Part shown: positions 44,105-54,035 of the stretch, piece after piece
Numbering within the stretch: position 1 is the stretch's first letter
How the letters are laid out: the number at the start of each line of letters is the position of its first letter
Assembly (NCBI GenBank): GCA_027604505.1
Contig: JADIIX010000013.1
Location: 62,001 to 126,000, forward strand
Source of the DNA: Gonapodya sp. JEL0774
Taxonomy: Eukaryota > Monoblepharomycota > Monoblepharidomycetes > Monoblepharidales > Gonapodyaceae
Length of the DNA stretch: 64,000 nt
Reading direction: 5' to 3'
Notes under the pieces: generated by a model
The model's database searches: none
Told to the model about the DNA's origin: nothing
What the model saw: the letters and a program-made list of their open reading frames with translations, nothing else
Program-made: the position numbers and the translations under genes

Positions 44105-47100
44105 ATGGATCGATCGTGGAGGATCCGTAACGTCGCGGTCGTTATTGGGGCGATATGGTGCGTTGGGTGGACCTGCGCGCAAGGGGTCACAACTCCTACC
44201 CCCACCACCACGAGGACAGCTACAACGCCGACGGCACTGACGACGACGACGACACGGACGATAACGACGACAACGAAGACGACGACGTCGACGAAAACGG
44301 CTACGACGACGTGAGTGCAAGGAGGTGCTGCGGCGAGATCTAGTGCACACTGTCTCATTGCTTGAGAACACTCGAAAACACACCGGACACACAGATCTCC
44401 TGCCCCTACGGGCGGAGTCACCGCATACTGGTGCACGACTCGAGGCGGTACCGTCAGCAACGGATTTTGCAACATCAACACAATCTACGGGTCGTCCAGC
44501 TTCAACATCGTACCCGATGGCCTGCCCATGTGAGTGAAACCGCCGAGCATGTCTTTCCACCTTTGCTCGTTCCCACACAAACTCACGACACTGTCGCTTG
44601 ACTGCCACTCAAAGTACCTCGGCATCCGCTACTTCTAATGGTTGGACCATCATCAATACCCGTGCGGTTCGTCTGGTGTCGTTCACAGGCTCGTGGTTCG
44701 AAGCCATGCAGCACGCGGCGTCGTTTTATGGGGTACGTATCACGCATATCCCCTCGATCATCGGGGGGTTGGGTCGACTTGACTGCGTCCTGAGAACTTG
44801 ATGCACACGAACACATATATAGGGTGAACTCGCATGCCCGAGGAGTGCGAGTGATCAGACAGCCATTTGGACTCAGATTGTCCATGGGGTTATCGCGAAC
44901 ACAGTCATTTGGATGGGGGCTGATGACTTTGTTGCTGTGAGTTACCACTTCGTGATCTCGCTCTTGCATTTTTCACGAAGTTGTCTGAACTTTTATGGCC
45001 ATGATTAAGCCCACAACATTCAGATTCTCCACATCGTATGGCGGAAATGCCGTTGGAAGCTTTAGTTGGAGATCGGGTGAGCCAAGCAACACCCAATTCA
45101 ACGAGAGATGCTTCCAAATGTGAGTTGCCAATTTTCTAAGTTGAGAATGAGAGGAATTGGCTCCATGTACAAAACATTTAACGAAGCTACGCTAACGACG
45201 GAACTGGCAACGATGGTGTCTGTGTGGGCCCAGTTGTCAGCTACTATATTGTCGAGAGGAGAATAGAAGCGTGAGTCACGAGGAGTCTTTTCTGTCGTTA
45301 TATCTTAACGAAGAACTCCGCCTTACAACATAGTGTCAGCATTCCGGGTGGAGTGACGTCATCCTGGTGCACAAGCCGTGGTGGGACCGTCTACACCAAC
45401 GGAGTCTGTAGCATCAATACAATCTATGGCAACGAGATCCCTATCATTCCTGACGGACAGCGGATGTGAGTGACGTTTGTCGTGCATCGCTTCTTACTCC
45501 TTTTTTCTCAACGGAACCTCGGATTGCTTTTCTAGAACTGCCCAAGACGCCGCCGCCGGTGGTTGGACCCTCGTAAACGGTCGCTTTGTGAAATTAATAC
45601 AGAAGACGGCCAACTGGTTTCAGGCTATGCAGGATGCGTCATTGACTTGGGGAGTGAGTAAATGCAATGCCGAGGACAAACGCCGATCTTTCAATGAGGA
45701 GCTATCTCGACACTAAATCTTGGCATGCTGTAGGGAGAGCTTGCGTTTCCTTTGAATTCGAGCGACCAGACAGCCATTTATAACGCTGTTTTAAGTGGTG
45801 TCGGCAATGCCCTCAGCGTCTGGATGGGAGCGGACGATTTCGTCACGGTGAGCTTGAAATCTTTTAATAATGCTCTTCACCACTCACAACTGGATCCTGC
45901 GTGTTGTGAATACTCAAACACTCAACACAGCTACTTACTTTTTGGGCTTCAACCTCGTATGGTGGCAATGCAATCGCAGACCTTATTTGGTATGACGGCG
46001 AGCCTAACAACTTTCTATCACAAGAGAGATGCTTTGCACTGTGCGTTGGGACTCGCCTATTTCTGCTGACTAAGGACGAAATAACTAAACACTAATGACT
46101 CGGATATAGATACGGTCCTGCAAACACCGTTGCTGGTGCACCCGGAAAAGGAAATGATGATAATTGTGGGAACTCGCAATTACTCTATTACATCGTGGAA
46201 AGGAGGTTGTTACCGTGAGTGCTTTGAGCTGCTAGAACTCTACCTTGGTTTCTTCTGACTTCATATCCGTAGGACCACCACTACACTGACGTGAGTAAGA
46301 GCAAAACGAGATGTCGCTCCATAGTCCACTTTGGTTGATATCATCTGAATACAGCACTACCACAAAAACACTTACAACCTCCACGACATCTTTCACACGA
46401 ACGACAACCACAATAACAACCACGACTTCTGAAACGACAACAACAACGACATACACGACGACAATAGTGTGGGTTTGTGTGGATTTTGCGCGTCTCTGTC
46501 AGTTTGCTTCGAGCCTCACTACCGTGAATTAGCCCCACTCCGATTTCTGGCGGAGTTACTGCCTATTGGTGCACCTCCCGCGGTGGGACAATCGTTCAGC
46601 AAATTGGAACGAATAATCCAACGTGCAGCATCAATACTATCTATGGCAACGAAATTGACATCGTCTCGGGCGGCCAGTACATGTGAGGAAGAACGCGAGC
46701 TTGTATTTTGCAATCGGCTGATTCTCACGCGTTTGATCGACGGCTCAGCACAATCGATGCCGCCAATGCTGATGGCTGGACCTTTGTCAATGGTCGTTTT
46801 GTCAAATTAATACAGAAGACGGGCAACTGGTTTCAGGCTATGCAGGATGCGTCAGTGACTTGGGGAGTGAGTACGTGCAAGGTCGAGAGCGAATGCCCCT
46901 CCGTCCATACGAAGTTTATTTGACACTAAATCTTGACATACTCTAGGGAGAGCTTGCGTGTCCTTTGAATCAGAGCGACCAAACAGACATTTACAACGCT
47001 CTTTTAAGTGGTGTCGGTAATGCGCTCAGCGTCTGGATGGGTGCGGACGATTTCGTCACGGTGAGCTTGAAATCTCTTTCTAACGCTCTTCACCACTCAC

Positions 47101-48243
47101 AACTGGATCCTGCGTACTGTGAATACTCAAACACTCAACACAGCTACTTACTTTTTGGGCTTCAACCTCGTATGGTGGCAATGCAATCGCAGACCTTATT
47201 TGGTATGACGGCGAGCCTAACAACTTTCTATCACAAGAGAGATGCTTTGCACTGTGCGTTGGGACTCGCCTATTTCTGCTGACTAAGGACGAAATAACTA
47301 AACACTAATGACTCGGATATAGATACGGTCCTGCAAACACCGTTGCTGGTGCTCCTGGAAAAGGCAATGATGAAAACTGTGTGAACTCGCAATTACTCTA
47401 TTACATCGTGGAAAGGAGATTGTTACCGTGAGTGCTTTGAATTGCTAGAACTCTACCTTGGTTTCTTCTGACTTCATATCCGCAGGACCACCACCACTCT
47501 GACGTGAGTAAGGCCAGCAACAGATGTTGGGCTCCATTGTGCACATTCATTGGTATCATATAAACACAGCGCTACCCCAAGATCCACGACTTCTGAAATG
47601 TTCCCTACCACCACCGAATCTTCCACGACGGCCGGCCCTCCGAGCACTACGACTTCCATGACTCTCACACAAAGGGCCACGACGTCAGCTACCAAAACGT
47701 GAGTGCTTTGAATTGCTAGAACGCTACCTTTGCTTCTTCTGACTTCATATCCGCAGGGCCACCACCACTCTGACGTGAGTAAGAGCAGCAACAGATGCTT
47801 GGCTCCATTGTCCACATTCATTGATATCATCTAAACACAGCACTACCCCAAGATCCACGACTTCTGAAACGCTCCCTACCACCACCGAATCTTCCACGAC
47901 GGCCGGCCCTCCGAGCACTACGACTTCCATGACTCTCACACAAAGGGCCACGACGTCAGCTACCAAAACGTGAGTGCTTTGAATTGCTAGAACGCTACCT
48001 TTGCTTCTTCTGACTTCATATCGGCAGGATCACCACCACTCTGACGTGAGTAAGAGGAGCATCAGATGCTTGGCTCCATTGTCCACATTCATTGATATCA
48101 TCTAAACACAGCGCTACCCCAAGATCCACGACTTCTGAAATGCTCCCTACCACCACCGAATCTTCCACGACGGCCGGCCCTCCGAGCACTACCACTTCCG
48201 TGACTCTCACACAAACGGCCACGACGTCAGCTACCAAAGCGTG
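44105..48243 (+). CDS. Secreted C-type-lectin-like / Thr-rich protein 1 (three CTLD units, 3' end disrupted)
   Basis: Exon 1 (44105-44310) encodes a signal peptide (IRNVAVVIGAIWCVGWTCAQ) and a Thr-rich stretch. Three units follow (about 44394-45270, 45340-46225 and 46530-47430). Each has a YWCTxRGGTV...IYG module, then a C-type-lectin-like domain: SWFEAMQHAASFYG/GELACP, IWMGADDFV, a GEPSN or EPNN segment before ERCF, and ...YYIVERR. Each unit is split over five to six exons by introns at equivalent sites. A Thr-rich exon (about 46355-46470) separates units 2 and 3. Three 271-bp repeats end the gene. Unlike gene 2, no TM exon follows: the sequence runs into a YPI1 fragment, so the 3' end seems lost. 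It probably binds sugars or surfaces. EPN implies mannose-type Ca2+ binding only by analogy. Confidence 0.72.
47428..48240 (+). repeat. Three tandem 271-bp units (intron-microexon-intron-exon)
   Basis: Units 47428-47698, 47699-47969 and 47970-48240 each start at a GTGAGTGCTTTG donor. Each contains one intron, an 18-nt exon (ACCACCACCACTCTGAC type), a second intron and an exon of about 125 nt encoding SSTTAGPPSTTTSMTLTQ-like sequence. Conservation includes the introns, so the duplication is recent. Confidence 0.88.
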
Positions 48244-48335
48244 AGGAACCACATTGGCACCCGGTGGCGAATCATTTGCAACAGCTTTATTGTTACGGGT
48301 ATAATACAAGTAAAAATTTGCGCCATTCGCCCCCT

Positions 48336-48470
48336 CTCATATTGCTCCCCGGTTCGCGCGGTGAGGTGGAGTGTACCCACGGCAAACGACTCCGCTGTGG
48401 GTGGATCCGCGGTGATGGTTTGAGTGATGGTTACTGAGGGTGGAGTGGTGGGGGGTTGCGGGGTGGTCAT
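48336..48470 (-). pseudogene. Truncated 5' copy of YPI1
   Basis: Beginning at the ATG (48470), the translation MTTPQPPTTPPSVTITQTIT matches the start of YPI1 (42739). It continues through ADPPTAESFAVGTLHLTAR, then diverges exactly before the PP1-binding RVRW motif. There is no second exon. It marks the boundary of a duplicated block. Confidence 0.85.
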
Positions 48471-48948
48471 GGTGTGAGAGGGCGCGGGGGTAAATTTGGA
48501 ACCACAATTGAAATCCTCCCGCAAGTGCGCAAACAACCGTCGAAACCGTCGAAACGGTCGATTTAATTTCCATGAAACTGGCGGAAAGATTCATCTGATG
48601 AATGAAGAACATCAACTTCATGCTGCGCAAACAGGTGTCAAAATGTATGTCCTTGTTTCCTATCCCCTTCTATTAGTTACAGTACGCACCCCCGATCACT
48701 GATTGCCGACTACCAGAATCCACGCATTCAGTTATTTGCACCCCTTCAAAGAACATCAGTCGACCACACCAGACTGCGTGAACCCCGTCGATCCCGGCTT
48801 GGACGCTTCCCAGATTCCCTCTTCATCCACTTCAATCTTAATTCCGACACTCCAATACTACTGGAGCGATAACGGAGATCACAAGCAGGGGCAGTGAACA
48901 CCGTCACGGGCCCACGAGGTGTGCCTTTCCCCCCCTTCACCCTTCACC

Positions 48949-50283
48949 ATGTCCCGGTCTCCCACTCCGCGTCCGCCGACCCCACCCATTCCACAGACTC
49001 CACAAAATCCACAGACCGTGCCACACTCGCAGCATACCACCACAGGGGAACTGGAACGCATCGCCCGTGCGGACATCAGACTCAGACTGCCCGCTGAAAA
49101 CCCTCCAGACACCCGCGTGGACACTTCTACAGTGCAGAAACTCGCGCTACACGACTACTTGCTACTGGGATCTGCGAGAACGCCAATTCAAGACGTGAGT
49201 CAACGTCTCCACCCCACTCCCAGTCACAACTTCACTCACTGTAATCTCACTTACCTTCGTCTCCCCGGCCATACCCAGCTCTCTCCTGAAAACGCCTCTG
49301 TCCTCCTCAACTCTTGCTTCTCCCTCTTGTCTGGAAAACTCGACGTGCCCTCGGTGTACGACCTCGACCCGCTAACCCGGAGCAGATGGCGGGAGGAGCC
49401 ACTCTACGTGGGGGACCGGCTCGGTGTCTACCTCGACATCACTGGCAAGGTGAGGGTTTGATGGTGGAAGGATTGGGCGGGATAAGGGGGTTTGGTGGCT
49501 TGCTGGAAAGTACCGGGGAAGAGTTGGGAGGGGGCGTACTCGGGAGTGGACACTCGGACAAGGTTTCACTATTTGAATCAGAGGAGGAAGTCCTACGTTA
49601 AAAAAAACCGCCAATGACAGACAAACTGTCTTCGGAGAAAATGATGACATTGTCAGTCCTCATCCTCTCCGTTCTCCATTGCCCCGCCCCCCTGCCGAAA
49701 CCACCCCACCCCCCAGCTCCTCTCAACACACCCCCACCTCCTCCCTACCCTCCCCACCCTCCGCCCCCTCGTCCCCCCGTCCATCCTCCCCCTCGTCATC
49801 CTCGCCATGCTCCCGCACACCCCTACCGAACCCCCCTTCCCCCCCGCCGCATCCCACCCGGCCATCATGTACCACCGATGGCGGACCCAGGAGTACCTCG
49901 CTCGGAGACACGCGTGGCGGGTCCACGCACACGCCCACGCCCACGCACAGGCACAAGCGCACCTGGCCTTCACACCACCACCGCCGTTACCGGCCCCATT
50001 CACCGCCCCCGCACCACTCCCCGGCCTCCTCGCCTCAGCCGACCCGGCCGTGCTCGACAGTCTCGCCTTTCTCCGCGCCCTGGTGGCAGACATGGATGAC
50101 TGTGGCGCCACAGAGGACACCGCCGGGCGCGGGGGGCTGGCGTGGGGGAGCGAGGAGAGGGGGGTGTGGGGGTGGGAAGGGGATGAGGGCGTGGGAGATG
50201 CGGGGAGGGCTAGGGCGGGTGTGGGCGGCATGGTCAGTGTGAGGGAGAGGGTGGTTGTGGAGGTGAGGGAGGTAATGAGGTGA
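48949..50283 (+). CDS. Hypothetical protein, three exons
   Basis: Exons 48949-49194, 49279-49449 and 49717-50283 are all phase 0, giving 327 aa. The N-terminus is Pro/Thr-rich. There follow a helical region (VQKLALHDYLLLGSARTPIQ, ASVLLNSCFSLLSGKLDVPS), RSRWREEPLYVGDRLGVYLD, a hydrophobic Leu/Pro stretch (LVPPSILPLVILAMLP), IMYHRWRTQEYLARRHAW, an alternating His-Ala run and an acidic, Gly-rich end. I do not recognise the family. It interrupts the similarity between the two duplicated blocks, since neither flank of YPI1 or lectin gene 1 has a counterpart, so it is either inserted or was lost from the other copy. Confidence 0.6.
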
Positions 50284-51785
50284 GGGGTGGGGTGGTGGTG
50301 CCGTGGGATGGGCAGGGATAAGCCGGACATGACTGCAGGCACAACTCGTCAACAATAGTGTAAATAATAGCAGGTGATCCGCACTTACGGTACCCAACAA
50401 CCCGCTAGTCAAACCCGTGAACTAAACAACAAACCACCAATAACATATATATAAAAAGATAAATAAAATGTCCACCCTCCAGCCGTCCCACCACCCCCGC
50501 CCCACTTGTGGCCACCCCATTACCAATGTGCACGTCGCACACCGGCTCCACAGCCAACCACACGAATCGACTTATACGTATACGGCATACCGACGGCACT
50601 CGGTGTGGAACTCCCCGCCAGCCCGCCGACCCCCAGCGCAACCCACCTTGCACGGGACGCACCGCTGGCACAGGGACGCGATCCGATACGACGGGGCCCA
50701 CACGCATGCGACGACCGTTGCGAAAGCACCGTTCGGCGCTCGGAAGGGTAGGTGGCTGGCAGGTTGGATCCAGAGTGCAGCGAGATCAGACGGTGGGGAG
50801 GTTTCGACGTGTGTGTGTGGTGTGGGGATTTCTTTTTTTTTTTCCGGCACGAAAGAAGGGGATCGATCGTGGAGTACCAGGGATGTGTGGTGGGTGGATG
50901 GGAGCGAACCGGGGTGTGGGCGAGGCGTCGACGCTGGGGGAACGGGGGCTGGTGGCCAACCCGGCGCATGCAGGGTCTGACGCGGGTTCGGACAACCACC
51001 TTGGTAGAGAACTCGTTACGCATTTCCCCATTGGCTACGTTAACATACAAGGAACATTGGTTGCAGGTCAGATGGATCTCCCAAAAAGCACAATGCATCC
51101 GCATGCGCCACGCAGTTCTGGCTTGTAATAAATATACACGAAAATGAATTTCTGGGGCTTTCTCTCGCGCGACCACGGTGACTAGTACAGTCTATCCATG
51201 CCGACCTCCGACCGGCACACGAGCACTTCAACTCTCTAACATCCATCCAGCTTCACAATCAGCGTACTGTATCACTGTCCATGTCCGTGTCCATTTCACG
51301 GTCAACGTTGTACTTTTCCCCTCTTCCTGCATTTTCCACGTTTATTCCAGCAGCAGTGAGCGAGCTCGCCCCGGTCAATGATTTCTGATTACGGGGGAGC
51401 AGTCAGCGGCCGACTTTATCGCAGTAATTGATGCCACCACAAACTCGGGCAGAATACGTGGATCGTCAATGTTTGTTTAGGGAGTTGGGGAAGGGGTCAC
51501 CAGTAATATATTGTGGCCGGGTCCCCAGTTTGGAATGATCAAACCACAAACACACAACACTCCAGGAGAACGCGACGCACATATTTCCCGCACGGAGGGT
51601 CGGGCGATTCGTCCCACTACGACATTGAAGAAAAGTGATCGTGAATTCATGCGAGGTGACGCCATGGGAATGTATATCCAGCCCCAATATATTCTCGCCA
51701 GCGCCACGCCCGGATATCATTCCCAACTCCTGTTCGGCAACCCAGGAAAAAATTGGTCCTTCTCCTAGGCAAGGACGACATCACC
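50284..51785. other. Non-coding upstream region of lectin gene 2 (duplicated)
   Basis: From about 50404 this matches the 42840-44104 region in order but with many indels. Open frames here are not conserved between the two copies, which argues against coding. The part nearest 51786 keeps the same motifs seen before lectin gene 1. Confidence 0.55.
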
Positions 51786-54035
51786 ATGGATCGATCGTGG
51801 AGGATCCGCAATATTGCGATCGTCATTGGGGCGATATGGTGCGCGGGGTGGGCCTGCGCGCAAGAGACCACCACCTTGACGACAGCTACGAGCACAACGA
51901 CGACGGCGGTAGGGGGTGAGACGACAACGTGGACGACGTCGACGAGCACCGCAACGTCGACGGGGACGAGGTGAGGGGTGTGTCGCGGGGAGTGCTTAAC
52001 CAAGAGAAGGTGGTGTGGCACCGCGGTCTCAAGAGGTGCGATCGCGTTATATCGGATAGGACGACGACGGCGACACTGACGGCGACAACGACAACGACGA
52101 CGACGAGGACGTCGACGTCGACGAAAACGTCTACGACGACGTGAGTGCAAGGAGGTGCTGCGGCGGGTGCTAGTGCACACCATCTCACTGGTCGCGAACA
52201 CTCGAAAACACAACAAACACACAGCTCTCCTGCCCCTACAGGCGGAGTCACCGCATACTGGTGCACGACTCGAGGCGGTACCGTCAGCAACGGAATTTGC
52301 AACATCAATACAATCTACGGGTCGTCCAGCTTCAACATCGTACCCGACGGCCAGTACATGTGAGTGAAACCGCCGGACATGTCTTTCCACCGTTGCTTTC
52401 ACAGTTCCCACACAAACTCACGACGCTGTCGCTTATCTGCGACTACTACTTCAAGTACCTCGGCAGCCGCCTCTTCTGGAGGTTGGACCATCATCGGGAC
52501 CCGTGCGGTTCGTCTGATATCGTTCACAGGCTCGTGGTTCGAAGCCATGAAGGATGCGTCGCTAACGTACGGGGTACGTATCACGCACATCCCCTCGACG
52601 ATCGGGGGGTTGGGTCGACTGGACTGCGTTCTAGGAAGTTGATGCACGCCAAATCACCTTTAGGGTGAACTCGCATTTCCGAGGAGTGCGAGTGACCAGA
52701 CAGCCATTTGGACCCAGATTGTCCAGGGGGTTATTGTGAACACAGTCATTTGGATGGGGGCTGACGACTTTGTCGCTGTAAGTTACATCACATCGCTTTT
52801 GCCATTTTCACTCAAGTTTGTGACCTTACATGGCCATGATTAAGCCCACAACATTCAGATTCTCAACATCGTATGGCGGAAATGCCGTTGGAAGCTTTAA
52901 TTGGAGATCGGGTGAGCCAAGCAACACCCAATTCAACGAGAGATGCTTCCAAATGTGAGTTGCCAATTTTCTACGTTGAGAATGAGAGGAATTGGCTCCA
53001 TGTAAAAACATTTAACGAAGCTACGCTAACGACGGAACTGGCAACGATGGTGTCTGTGTGGGCCCAGTTGTCAGCTACTATATTGTCGAGAGGAGAATAG
53101 AAGCGTGAGTCACGAGGAGTCTTTTCTGTCGTTATATCTTAACGAAGAACTCCGCGTTACAACATAGTGTCAGCATTCCGGGTGGAGTGACGTCATCCTG
53201 GTGCACAAGCCGTGGTGGGACCGTGTACACCAACGGAGTCTGTAGCATCAATACAATCTATGGCAACGAGATCCCCATTATTGCTGACGGACAACGCATG
53301 TGAGTAACGCTGGTGGATGCTTCACTTCCTACTCAGTGTTTCTCAACGGAATTCCGGAATGCATTCAAGTACTGCCCAAGACGCCGCCACCGGTGGTTGG
53401 ACCCTCGTCAATGGTCGCTTTGTCAAATTAATACAGAAGACGGCCAACTGGTTTCAGGCTATGCAGGATGCGTCAGTGACTTGGGGAGTGAGTACATGCA
53501 ATGTTGAGAGCGAATGCGGGTCCGTCCATGAGGAGTTTATTCGACACTAAATCTTGGCATACTGTAGGGAGAGCTTGCGTTTCCTTCGAGTCAGAGCGAT
53601 CAGACAGATATCTACAACGCTGTTTTAAGTGGTGTCGGCAATGCCGTCAGCGTCTGGATGGGAGCGGACGATTTCGTCACGGTAAGCTAGAATTCTCATG
53701 CACATGCTCTTCACAATTCGCAACTGGATCCTGCGAATCGTCAATACACAACACAGGTTTTCACGTTTTTGGCTTCGACCTCGTATGGAGCCAATGCAAT
53801 CGGAAACTTTGTTTGGTTTACCGACGAGCCTAACAACTATTTGTCACAAGAAAGATGTTTTGCACTGTACGTTTGAGCTTGCCTACTCCTACTCCTGCTG
53901 ACTAAGCACTAATGACTCGGATGTAGATACGGTCCTGGAAACAGCGTATCTGGTTCACCTGGAAAAGGAAATGATGATAACTGTGGGAACTCGCAATTAT
54001 TCTATTACATTGTGGAAAGGAGATTGTTACCGTGA
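50404..54035 (+). repeat. Segmental duplicate of 42840-46225 (lectin gene and its promoter)
   Basis: Upstream sequence, signal-peptide exon and the first lectin units are alignable by eye between the two blocks, including introns (for example the intron after ERCFQM at about 45121 and 52955). The blocks differ by the presence of unit 3 in gene 1 and by stalk repeats. Confidence 0.75.

Noticed and set aside
47428-48240. Regular repeats that could suggest a CRISPR array
   Set aside because: The unit is 271 bp with no short unique spacers; it contains exon and intron signals of a eukaryotic gene.
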